Part shown: positions 11,440-21,941 of the stretch, piece after piece
How positions within the stretch are numbered: the stretch's first letter is position 1
How the letters are laid out: every line of letters starts with the position of its first letter
NCBI GenBank assembly: GCA_015680685.1
Contig: MNCI01023267.1
Location: 546,635-610,634 of the forward strand
Direction of reading: 5' to 3'
Length of the DNA: 64,000 nt
DNA from: Gnetum montanum
Taxonomy: Eukaryota; Streptophyta; Gnetopsida; Gnetales; Gnetaceae
Program-made: the position numbers and the translations under genes
The notes under the pieces: model-generated
What the model saw: only the letters and a program-made list of their open reading frames with translations
Database searches by the model: none
Told to the model about the DNA's origin: nothing

Positions 11440-13578
11440 GAGAAACTGGCTATTGCACGTAATAGCCATATGGGTCTGGTTGCCGATAAGGGTATTGTTG
11501 TCTAGGCAGTGGCATCCCCCATGACTATGGGTGTTGCCACTACTGGTGTTGCCCGATAGGTTGTGGCGGAGTTCCACTTGGATAATATGTTAACGATTGG
11601 TGGAACTGCCTTGAGTTACCTTGGGGATAAGGTAACCTTCGAGGTGCTTGCCTTATGTTAAGTCTTGGGTTGAGCGCATACACCCCAGACTCTTGTAGAT
11701 GTGAGATTATTAGGCAACATCCCTTAGGATGGTCATATTAGGAGATCTCACATCCACCGTCATTATCCGTATCAAAATCCACAACCTTATCGATGATAGT
11801 CATTTTTCCCTTACCCTTGTCACGTGCATAGCTTGAAATCTCTCCACTTTTTCTTGTCATGATCACTACTTCGTTCCTTAGACTCCTCTACGAATTTTAA
11901 AACAGTTTCAAACCTACTATCTATGGAGTCCCACATTTGTTCTACTTTAGCCAACTCTTCTATTGTTAATTTTTGATGCAGCAAGGTTTTTCTATTTACC
12001 AACTCTTCGAGTGATGACTCATCCTCTTCCTCATAGAATCTCACTCCCCTTTTTCAGAGGGAAGGATCGCGGTTATACTCTTCTGCACTTTCTCTTTTTC
12101 ATAGATTCCCTTCTTCTTTAGCTACTTGCTCCAACAATCGATGAATTTCATGGGACCTAAGTTCTGATAATCTCCCTTGGGCATATGTTCTAAGGATTCT
12201 CCTGGTTTCATGTCTTAGCCCATCTACGAGGTGGCGGAGTTGATCTCGTTATGCGTAACCATGGCCCCGGCAATAATGTAGCAATGCATAATATTGGCCC
12301 ATGGAAGCATCCAAGGGTTTGTGATTACCCTGCTTCCATCCTTGGATCTGTTTATGCAAGTTGGACACTCTAGAGTACGTTTGGTATTTATCGTTGAATA
12401 GTTCTAACATTGTACTTCATCTCCTAATGGTTTCCGGTTCTAAGGACCGGTACCAGCTTTCTGCTTCTTTTATGAGTGTCCTAGGAAACAACTTTAACTT
12501 CTACCACTCATTTTCAATATTTTACAAGCCACAAACATCGTGGAATGCTTGTAAGTGATTTTTTGGATCAGCATTGTATCTCCCCTCAAATCGTGGGATA
12601 TTATTCATGTCCAGTCTCTTGATTCGACTATCTTTTTGATGCCTTGTAGGTATTCTAACTGCCTTTGTAATGTCTAACATACTCCAAGTTGCTAGTAGGG
12701 CTTTTTCATGATCATCTCTCTCATGACATCTATGATGCCTACGTGGTTCCCTACTTTCCCTTCTTTCATGCCTTAACTCCCTAGAGTGCCCTTATCCTCG
12801 CTCTCAACTCTCTCGTCAAGGTCTCTCATTTTGCTTACCCTTATCCTCACCATTGTGCTCTTTGTGACTATGTCCTGATGTGGAAGGAGAGGGTGAATGT
12901 TGTGGTGAAGGGAAAGAAGGGAAACCATCTCCATGACGATGTTTCTTACCTTCTCTTCGGTGGCTATGGTCTCGATCATGATGATGAGCCGAATGCCTGT
13001 CCTTGTCATGTGTTTTTGTTCCCTCAGTGAACACTTGGTGTTCATGGGGATCAGAACCAGGGTTGTGTATCGTGGAGCATAGGTTCTGAGACCCCACCTC
13101 CTTACTATTGTTAGGAGGGGGAACATCATTTTATGGAGAACCTATTATAATTGGTTCACCATCTCCAATTTCGCTTAGGACATGCGGACCCCTTTACCCT
13201 TCAACAATGTATGGTGGCTCTCCTACCTCGAGTCCCTTCGACATTGCACTGATGTGGTATGGTAATCCCTTATGTCATAATCTTCTACAACATATTCAGC
13301 GTATAACTTCATCATGCCTATTTGTGCAATAGCATGAAGAAGCATGTTAGGGACTGCCCGATCTAGAGGTAACACTATGTTACCTTGCAAGTCTCTGCAA
13401 CGCAATTGTTCATCCTGATGGATATAAAGGTAAAATTGGGTATATACTCATCGTGATGAGTATATACCACCTGATAGTATTGAGGAACTGGCGATTTTTG
13501 GTTATGTGTTTGGTGCCACTAACTATCTCTAGTGTGATCCCTAGGTGGTGAAGTGCTTTTGTTCGAAGAAGAAGACAT
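11440..13578 (-). pseudogene. E4 gag
   Basis: Starts at ATG 13576-13578 with a serine-rich N-terminus also found in E6 (57791). Conserved segments are a YTHHDEY-like stretch (about 13450), RDLQGNIVLP (about 13380), a His/Asp/Arg-rich low-complexity linker (12816-13097), capsid sequence (about 12100-12730) and an ELVNRKTLLHQKL helical segment (11820-12044). The frame is broken several times. Confidence 0.65.
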
Positions 13579-13703
13579 TGTTTCTTATTTGGTGTACTGA
13601 TTAACCATTATATAATTTTTTGTTTAATTAACCCTAAGGATTTGTTTAAGCTTCCAACGATGTGGATAATTTCCTATGTTCTACTTAGCGCACAAACAAC
13701 TTA

Positions 13704-13723
13704 GTCCCTGGCAACGACGCCAA
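13704..13723 (-). other. E4 primer binding site (tRNA-Asp type)
   Basis: Minus-strand TTGGCGTCGTTGCCAGGGAC directly follows the 5' LTR end. It resembles the complement of the plant tRNA-Asp 3' end (TGGCGCCGTTGCCGGGGA), as used by Athila-type elements, with a few mismatches. Confidence 0.75.
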
Positions 13724-14523
13724 TGATGAGTGGCGAGGTAACCCTACACTCAACCATACGAATACGAGTGTTACACGCGCAATCCAGTCGAACTTCACAG
13801 ACTAAGTGCCTACACGCCTTATGGAACACTTAAGGTTAATCGTGCATTGTCTTCCCAGAATTACTTGTATTTGTCACGGTTGTATGGTTAAGTAAGTCCG
13901 AGGTATGTGATTTTTTTATATTTTATGTTTTATCGCCTACGCTAGGAGGAGACAGGGTAAAGAGACTAATTACCGAACTTTAACTAACTAAGTCTTAATT
14001 AACCTAGCATTAGTATCTGTTCCCACTTACCGTTCACACCCTGAACCAATGCAACCTTTGGGCTTACCAAACACTATTCATTGCTGGGATTACCAAGCGT
14101 AACACACATGCTCAAAGGGGTCGTACTGAATGCACTTAACTAGGAGAGAAGGGTTGAGAGAGATTTAATGAACTAATAAAGCATTTAAACATTAACAATA
14201 AATAATAATAAATAAAGTCCTATCTAGCTTAGTCCATGCATTGCAAGGTTTATCCAAGAAGTTCGTCTTTATTTCCGTACACAAACTTGTGTTCAGGTAT
14301 AATATTTGCTCAAATAAAGATCCGTTCACTTTGGAGCTCCTACTGCAGGCACATGGAAATTATTCTATCTCTTGAGAGGTAAAACTGCTAGAGTTTCGCT
14401 ACGGTCTAGGCCTAAACTTAGAAACAAGGGAGAGCCGCCTCTTATTTATAGATTTGGTGGCGCACTGCAATATCGCGTACGCGATATCACAAGGGAAGAT
14501 GCATGCGATATCATATCCCATTA
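13724..14523 (-). repeat. E4 5' LTR
   Basis: 800 bp partner of 7510-8370. It ends catta on the plus strand where the other LTR has catca, so the terminal CA has mutated. It is followed by the target duplication GTAGG at 14524-14528. Confidence 0.85.
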
Positions 14524-14528
14524 GTAGG

Positions 14529-14965
14529 TCATGATTTTGTGAGTTGGGACTATGTTGTCTATGTTCATGTTGGCATTCTAGATTTTTCTCATGGGTTCGA
14601 TTTTTATTTCTATGTCGATCCCTTGAGGAATAGTCATCCATGTTGCAACTTGACATTGAAAGGGCAAAGAAAGAGAGGGAACTGAAAAACTCATCATGAA
14701 TTTTGTAAGTCTCCCAATTATCCCTTGATGTACTCTTGCTACCCATTGAGAAGGTCCTAGGTCTTATGGGCCCCCTTGTTCTAGGGGATGTCCCATCTTC
14801 ACTAGAGGTGTCTAAGTTGGATGAAAAAAGTCCTTGAGTATCGTTGGGGTGTTTATGAACATATGAAACTCCTAAATAAAATTGAGTACTCCAAACTTCT
14901 TCATTGGTTCTCCAATGAATTGCCTTGCTAGATGTTATGTTATCATTGCCTTGTGAAAGAGACAT
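14529..14965 (-). pseudogene. E5 gag, N-terminal part
   Basis: Minus-strand frame from ATG 14963-14965 (MSLSQGNDNITSSK...). It contains a SHEKN/HEHR-type charged linker like that of E4 and E6 gag and runs into the E4 insertion. It continues across E4 at 7509. The interval 14966-15079 is E5 leader without a gene. Confidence 0.6.
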
Positions 14966-15079
14966 TATTGTGAATTGTGTGTGACTTAATTGAATTTAGT
15001 TTCTTTGTCTAAAATCTATATTGTTAATACCCTGTTACAATGATCTTGTATGATATAACTAATCTAGATAACTAGCACT

Positions 15080-15324
15080 TGAAACACCATAAAGATTTTT
15101 GAGTTTAGCATTTGTCTGACAAGAAGCAGATCCCCGTGACCTACAGACGACTTTGGCTACATTTGAAGTCACACAGGGCAACTCTGAGAAATCGAAACAC
15201 CTGGTTTTTACAAAGTGTTGTGCTAGCGTATACACCCAGCGTATACGCCCAGTTTTAAACCAAGTGTTGTGCCAGCATCTACGCCTGGCGTCTACGCCCA
15301 GCGTATACGCCTGGCTCTCCGGCG
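15080..15324 (+). repeat. E3 5' LTR, left fragment
   Basis: Matches 50187-50431 of the E3 3' LTR and stops at ...ctccggcg, where E2 is inserted. The remainder resumes at 34515. Confidence 0.88.
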
Positions 15325-16695
15325 TGAAACACCACAAAAATCTTTTAAGTGTTGTGCCAGCGTTCACGCCAGCGTACACGCCCAGCATTCATGCCCAGCG
15401 TACACGCCCAGCGTCTACGCCCAGCGTCATGCCCAGCCTTCACGCCAGCGTTCACGTCCGGCATTCACGCCCAGCGTACACGCCCAGCGTCTACGCCCAG
15501 CGTCCACGCTCAGCGTCTACGCCCAGCTCCTCAGTGTACACGCCCAGGTACGGCAGGGGGGCACACTCAACGATAGGATTTCCAATGGCAACATGAAGAT
15601 TACACCAAAGAGCAAGGATTGAAGCAAGTGGACATCCGTCGGTCTCTACGCCCGGCGTATACGCCCAGCGTGTACGCCCAGCGTACACGCCAGCTTATAA
15701 ATGTTTACGCTCAGCGTATACGCCCAGCGTGTACACCCAGCGTACACACCAGCTTGTAATGTATACGCTCAGCGTGTACCGAGTTTCTAAATTGTAACGC
15801 CCGGTCTATACGCCACGTGTCCCCCCATCCGCTTTTCCCGGTAACCCTACCCCTATAAATAGCCCAATTTTCCACGTTTACGGGGTCCGCGAAAATTTAC
15901 CAGAGCCGACCCAGAGCAATTACGCTGCTGAAACCCTCTACTCTCACGCTTACGCTGGAAGTCCTGCACGCTGAGCACAGTCCGCCCCTCGCCTATCGCG
16001 TCAACCAGCTGCATCCCTCTGTCCACCGGGGCTTTACGTCCGCCTTGTGTCCCTACACAACTGCGTTAGACCGGTGCACAACATTTTAACTCTATAATCC
16101 ATTGTTTACGTTTGTTGCAAGTTCTTTTACAGTTTTACGTTAATTTGGCCCGCGCTTCGTTTACGCCTGTTCACGTTCGCGCTCCGCGCTCGGTTCACGT
16201 CCGAAGACGACCACTGTTTACGCTCGCTGTGAGCTCTTTTTTAGTTTTACGTCAATTTGGCCCACCCTTCGTTCACGCTCGCTTGCATTTTCGCTTCGTT
16301 TCCGTTTGTATACGCCCACTGTTCACGCCGTTTGCCTGCTTACGCCCTACATCCATTCACTGTTTACGCTGTCACGCCCGTATCACGTTGTGTTCATTTC
16401 TGTTTACGCTGTTCACGCCCCACTCCGTTCACGCCCCACTCCGTTCACGCCCGTTATATTTACACCGTGCACACCTGATTCATCGCTTACGCCCTCTTTA
16501 CGCATAACCCAGCGTATAACGCTTCGGCGGTGCTCGGGGAAGTCCTTGTTTGATCCACGTGCGGACCATCCAAGGCACTCTGCCTTCATCCTTTCCAGCT
16601 TGCCCTCAAGCGGAGGCAGGGTCAACTGTGCTCGCCCGCTGATCTTTCGGTGTCTGCAACGTTCCAGCCTCGCACTAACGATTTCGGTCGGCACA
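15325..16695 (+). repeat. E2 LTR 1 (5')
   Basis: 1371 bp, TGAAACACCAC...CGGCACA. U3 is a dense array of gcgt-NN-acgcc units (15350-15540). A TATAAATA box is at 15854-15861. The R/U5 part is also full of gcgt/acgc words. Apparent open frames here are Pro/Arg-rich repeat translations, not genes. Confidence 0.88.
15854..15861 (+). promoter_or_regulatory. E2 LTR TATA box
   Basis: CTATAAATAG context, conserved in every E2/E3 LTR (32216, 33679, 34958, 50874). It predicts RNA start near 15885 and drives the gag-protease transcript. Confidence 0.65.
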
Positions 16696-16700
16696 GTTTT

Positions 16701-16717
16701 TGGCGCTAGAAGGAGGG
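16701..16717 (+). other. E2 primer binding site
   Basis: TGGCGCTAGAAGGAGGG, five bases inside the LTR end. Identical to the E3 site at 35691-35707. The tRNA was not assigned. Confidence 0.75.
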
Positions 16718-16794
16718 CTCTTCGTTAAACAGGCTTCACGCCCCTCAACGTTCACGCTGATCAGCGTCCTCGTTGCCGCTCTTAAACTAGACTC

Positions 16795-17110
16795 AGCGTC
16801 TACGCTGTCGACTCCAGCGTTTACGCTACATAAACCCCAGCGTATACGCTACACGCTTACGCCAGCGTTTACGCTACATAAACCCCAGCGTACACGCTAC
16901 ACGCTTACGCCAGCGTTTACGCTGCATACTTAGCGTACACGCTACACGCTTACACCAGCGTTTATGCTGCATACTTAGCGTACACGCTACACGCTTACGC
17001 CAGCGTTTACGCTGCATACTTAGCGTACACGCTACACGCTTACACCAGCGTTTACACTGCATACTTAGCGTACACGCTACACGCTTACACCAGCGTTTAC
17101 GCTGGGTACT
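16795..17110 (+). repeat. E2 leader tandem repeats
   Basis: Six to seven tandem units of about 47-48 bp, each with 'ccagcgtttacgct' and 'gcgtacacgctacacgctta'. E3 has a shorter version at 35795-35920. No gene between the primer site and gag (16718-17186). Confidence 0.8.
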
Positions 17111-17186
17111 TAGTCGGTAAACTCGTCTACGCCACCGCATACACCGTTATCCATATTAATTCCACACACTCAAATCGTCCATAATC

Positions 17187-20100
17187 ATGAATCCCATCAA
17201 CATCACTGCTGTTACTACCCAGAACGCTAACATCTCAGACACAACAACTGCCCAGCAACCCACCACACAACCTATGGGAGGGCAATCCACAATGGGGCCC
17301 CGTCGATCGTTGAGGTTACAAGGGAGAGACCCTGCCGCTAATATCATAAGCCAAGACGAATACAACTTCATTTGCATTAAGATACAAGCTGGCCTGGCAG
17401 TAGCCCGGGCTGAGATGGAAGTAAAAAGGCAATTTGAGATCTTTTACAGAGGGGGGTATGAATTCATCCCTTCCCCATACGACGTAATCCCCATTCCGGA
17501 GCAATTCTCGGAGCTCTTTACGCAGCTCCTTCTGCATAGGAGCCAATCATTAGACCAAGTTACGGTAGAACCACAACGGGATGAAGAGGACGAATTCGCT
17601 GCGCAATCTGAGCATGAAGACTCCTATCATACTCTCAGTCCGCATAACCACGTGAACCCTGTATTTAACCCGGACGCAGGGGAAACCATACCCCTCCAAC
17701 CCATTACCTCTGACCACACCCAAGCACTGCTACAAGGGACATCCGCGTCAACTCAAGTCCCTCCCCAGGGCCACCCTTTGTCGAATGCCTTTCCTTTTAC
17801 ACTTGCAGGTTCATCCTCACAAGCACCGCCCCCTCACAGCAACCTAGGAGTGACGTTTCAAGCCCAATCCCAAGTGGTAAGAATGCCACACATTATACCT
17901 GTGTCCACACTCACCACTACATCCCGCATATCCAAATGCATGCGCCCCCTTTCACTGCCGTAACCCAACAAGGGGCCTCCTCGCACAACATGGCCGGGCA
18001 ATGGCCGATGACGGGCACGACGTTGCACCAGGCTTCCCACCACTGCATACTGCCCCACATGTTGCCAACAATTCATGTGCCTCAGGCACAGCCATGACCA
18101 CAGCAGCAACAGCCTTCTCTCTATAATGTAGTGCCTCTGATGCCATCTACTATACACCTCCTGCAAACGCAACCCCCGACAACGCAACTTTCAGCCTTCC
18201 ACTCTACCATTCAGCAATCTAACCCATACAGCCAGTCCCAAGCTCAAACCACCTTACTCCCAAATGCTCAGGATTGGGCAGATGCCAAAAGGATGATGCA
18301 GGAATTGACGGATGAGGTAAAACGCCTCAAAACCGTCACCGATGGGGAGATGAAAGTAGTAGATTTCTACAATGATGACCCCATCAGCTCCTCTGTCCCA
18401 CCTTTAACCTTACCCAAAGGTGTTCCCTTGCTGACATTAACTAAGTATAACGGTGAGACAGATCCTATTGCCCATCTCATAACATTCCGGTTGGAATGTG
18501 CCCTGCTCCAAGCCTGGCCTCACGCTGTCCTCCGGGTGTTCCCCATGTCCCTCANNNNNNNNNNNNNNNNNNNNNNNNNNNNNNNNNNNNNNNNNNNNNN
18601 NNNNNNNNNNNNNNNNNNNNNNNNNNNNNNNNNNNNNNNNNNNNNNNNNNNNNNNNNNNNNNNNNNNNNNNNNNNNNNNNNNNNNNNNNNNNNNNNNNNN
18701 NNNNNNNNNNNNNNNNNNNNNNNNNNNNNNNNNNNNNNNNNNNNNNNNNNNNNNNNNNNNNNNNNNNNNNNNNNNNNNNNNNNNNNNNNNNNNNNNNNNN
18801 NNNNNNNNNNNNNNNNNNNNNNNNNNNNNNNNNNNNNNNNNNNNNNNNNNNNNNNNNNNNNNNNNNNNNNNNNNNNNNNNNNNNNNNNNNNNNNNNNNNN
18901 NNNNNNNNNNNNNNNNNNNNNNNNNNNNNNNNNNNNNNNNNNNNNNNNNNNNNNNNNNNNNNNNNNNNNNNNNNNNNNNNNNNNNNNNNNNNNNNNNNNN
19001 NNNNNNNNNNNNNNNNNNNNNNNNNNNNNNNNNNNNNNNNNNNNNNNNNNNNNNNNNNNNNNNNNNNNNNNNNNNNNNNNNNNNNNNNNNNNNNNNNNNN
19101 NNNNNNNNNNNNNNNNNNNNNNNNNNNNNNNNNNNNNNNNNNNNNNNNNNNNNNNNNNNCAAAGACACGACCGATTCTGTCAACTCGTACAGAATCCGAG
19201 CCTAGCAACGCCAAATGAGCCCCCCGTGCCCAAAGGGTTCCGAATGGATCGCTTTTGCGACTATCATCAAAGACCGGGGCATGGAACAGATTACTATTTT
19301 ACTTTGAAGCAGGATATCCAACGGATGATTGACGAAGGTAGCATCACATTCGATAAGGCTAACCCCGTCCAACCACAAAATCAAACCATGGGAGTGTACC
19401 AAGACCCCCTAAACACTAAGGAGGCTCCATACACAATTAGCATGATTTACTGTGACAATGAGCCCGACACACCCCACATTAACACGGTACACCCCGAAGA
19501 TAAGGGAATATCTAACAAGCCATCTGTAGTTCGAATCCCTCTTGCTGAGCCCGCGCTCGCACCCCAGACATCCCACACCCCGCAGCGGCCGTACGTGGTC
19601 CGAGTGCCCTCGGCTACACCTGCCTCCCACATGACAACGTGCCAACAACCCTACGTGGTGCGCATTCCCCCTGTCAATCCCGCAAACACAACAGCATATT
19701 ATGCTCGGCCTGCCCCCTTTGTAGTCCGAGTGCCACCCGCGGTTGCAATGACGGAGGTCCCATCGCCACTAAGGCCAACTCCATACGTCGTCCGGGTTCC
19801 TGCACAGGCTCCAGCCCAGTCATACCTGCAACCCTGTCTTGCTCCATACGTCGTAAAGGTCCCTGGACAATCCCAGGGTCCAAGGCCAAGTCCTTGTGAC
19901 ACGCGAGAACGCCTAGCGGACAGGCTCACACGCGAACGCGTGGAGAAGGAACGCCAACGGCTAGTCGTGGGGCCACCTAAACCAACACCCCTTAGCTCCA
20001 TGCCTATGGCATCATCGGACAATCAACCTGACATATGCAGCAGCGGCGAAACTTCTCGGACGCATGAACAACGGGAAACTGCTAACATCCGCAAGAACGA

Positions 20101-20400
20101 CAAATCACAAAAACGCGAGATAAAACTCTTGGGCCCGATGGACCCAGTCCCTCTCAACCAAAATGCTCCTGACAGCAGAGATTTCGCGACGGTCCTAACG
20201 CAAGTCACTCAGGCACTGAAACAAAAAAACACGTCTCTAAGCTTATATGATTTAGTGTTGACTTCCCAGACTCACCGCGAAGCGCTTGTACGCATGTTAA
20301 CATCTATCCCGGTTAGTGAGGACTTGCCTCCGAGCGAACCAGCAATCCATGCGGTGATGTATTCCCCTCGCGGGGTCAGCCCTAACGCCCTAAGCTTTCG
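17187..20400 (+). pseudogene. E2 gag
   Basis: Starts at ATG 17187 (MNPINITA), the same start as E3 gag. The N-terminal conserved part has RRSLRLQG and EYNFICIKIQAG. A Pro/Gln-rich linker follows, then a helix DWADAKRMMQELTDEV (about 18270) and the start of the capsid (VDFYNDDPISSSVPPL). The N gap 18555-19159 hides the capsid core. A zinc-knuckle-like CDYHQRPGHGTDYY (19258-19299) has lost the last Cys present in E1. Six PYVVRVP-type repeats occupy 19588-19863. One base is missing near 17913 relative to E3, and TGA 18095-18097 replaces an Arg codon. Confidence 0.85.
18555..19159. other. Assembly gap in E2 gag
   Basis: 605 Ns. By comparison with E3 (about 37336-38030) the missing sequence is the gag capsid and nucleocapsid linker. 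Confidence 0.95.
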
Positions 20401-21202
20401 TGACGAGAGCATCAAAACAGATAAAACAACTGGTGAGACGACGACGACCCCCATGTTTATAACCATACATATAAACCAGTTTAAGATACATAGGGTACAT
20501 GTAGATGATGGGGCAGCCACTAATGTTGTGCCATATCCAATCATCGAACAATTGGGACTTACAGACGCGATCAAACCCACGACAACTGCATGTTTGAAAT
20601 CCTTCAGCGGGTCGCGTGTATTAGTCAAGGGCACGATAACCCTTGACTTTATAGCGGGAAACCAGTTCCCTACATCCGCTGATTTCTTGGTAGTCGATGA
20701 GATGCCAGGGTTCAATCTCATCTTAGGAAGGCCCTGGTTAGCCCAGTTAAGAGCCGTATCATCTCCCATACATCAGGAAATTCACCTGCCCTACGAGGGC
20801 GGAGAGGTCGTTATACATGGGGAAGCGACAATTCCCATAATCTCTTCAAGCTTAGAAATAGAGCAAGGGTCACAAATAGAGATCGAAAAGCCTAGCCCAA
20901 ATGACGAGAACCCCCGATCGCCAACAGATGGCAAGCCCTCTGTCACAGATCGAAAGTCTCCCAACACCGAAACGCCATTATCTGACACACCACACCTGCG
21001 GCCTCGTGAAGAAGACAACGCGGAAATAACAACCAATACTGCAACCCTCGAAAATACAAACACCGAAAACATTCCAACAAACGTCCCCTGGGCTGAATTG
21101 CCATTCAACGTAATCAGCGAGGGAGATGCTGAGTATAAAATAGTGCCTGTTAGTGCATCCGCTGATTTAAAAGTAAAGAATATCAAGAAACAATTAAAAT
21201 AG
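20401..21202 (+). CDS. E2 aspartic protease region of gag-pro
   Basis: Continues the gag frame, which is open from 18131. It contains HVDDGAATNVVP (catalytic region, 20498-20533), a glycine-containing flap region, FNLILGRPWLAQL (20711-20749) and HQEIHLPYEGGEVVI. A variable acidic tail then ends in WAELPFNVISEGDAEY and a lysine-rich terminus. The active site reads D-D-G rather than D-S/T-G, shared with E1 and E3, so this is a lineage trait and not a random lesion. There is no read-through into RT: the frame stops at 21200-21202 and pol begins about 5.8 kb later. Confidence 0.85.
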
Positions 21203-21211
21203 AAAGCAAAT

Positions 21212-21706
21212 CCTTAGTCTGAAATGACGTTAAACTACAAAAAGTCCGAAATGACATTAAACTATGCTAAAACAACAAAAACAATCAAGAGTCACTCCCG
21301 GTCCGAAACGACGCTAAACCATCATGTCCACGATGACATAAAACTAGCCACGATAAGCAATGATCGGTTATCCGAGAAATCTATCCGCGTTCTCCAAAAC
21401 ATTAGTTAGTTACGCACGGGGCCTGAAATGGCCATAAACTACGCATGAGGCCCGAAATGGCCACAAACTACGCATGGGGCCCGAAATGGCCATAAACTAT
21501 GCACGGGGCCCGAAATGGCCATAAACTACGCATGAGGCCCGAAATGGCCATAAACTAGGCATGGGGCCCGAAATGGCCATAAACTATGCATGGGGCCCGA
21601 AATGGCCATAAACTACGCATGAGGCCTGAAATGGCCAAAAACTACGCATGAGGCCCGAAATGGCCATAAACTACGCATGGGGCCCGAAATGGCCATAAAC
21701 TAGTAT
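21212..21706 (+). repeat. E2 TAAACT repeat array between convergent genes
   Basis: First, degenerate units of the type 'gtccgaaatgacgttaaact'. Then about ten near-identical 30-bp units, 'gcatggggcccgaaatggcc' followed by 'ataaactac' (21413-21706). It sits between the 3' end of gag-protease and the 3' end of the antisense gene. E3 has a short version at 40105-40365 and E1 at 840-1045. The remainder to 21941 is AT-rich non-coding. Confidence 0.85.
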
Positions 21707-21941
21707 CAGCTTTTCATTCTACTTTTAATCGCATTCTTGTATCGCACCTAAAATAGAAAACAAACCAAAACATTTTACATTTCCACGCCATGATATACCC
21801 AAAATAAACGAAAAAAAAACCATATATAGATATATATGCATGTTGTTACATACAGTCAACAATCTCTGTTAATGTCGTCACGTTCAAGTTACAGTTTCAG
21901 TACAAGTTTGAATTGAAAAACAAAAAAAAAATGCTAAAATG

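Larger units (their letters stand above)
7510..14523 (-). mobile_element. E4: Athila-related non-autonomous LTR element
   Basis: Complete minus-strand element. Both LTRs are present (13724-14523 and 7510-8370), with a tRNA-Asp-like primer site, a purine tract, and a perfect 5-bp target duplication GTAGG at 7505-7509 and 14524-14528. The internal region holds gag and protease, then about 2.1 kb with no recognisable reverse transcriptase, RNase H or integrase. It would need enzymes from a related element such as E6. Confidence 0.85.

Noticed and set aside
15153-15688. Overlapping open frames on both strands in the E2 LTR (Arg/Pro/Ser/Thr repeats)
   Set aside because: They are translations of the gcgt-NN-acgcc repeat in several frames; the same appears in every LTR copy (31621-32152, 33011-33615).
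16112-16728. Open frames in the R/U5 part of the LTRs (also 32486-33140 and 33944-34727)
   Set aside because: Low-complexity translations of acgcc/ttcacg repeats, with different frames open in different LTRs and no motif.
16874-17140. Minus-strand Arg/Trp/Cys repeat frame in the E2 leader
   Set aside because: Translation of the 47-bp leader repeat; absent from E3.
18437-19218. Long open frames across the N gap
   Set aside because: Open only because Ns produce no stop codons.
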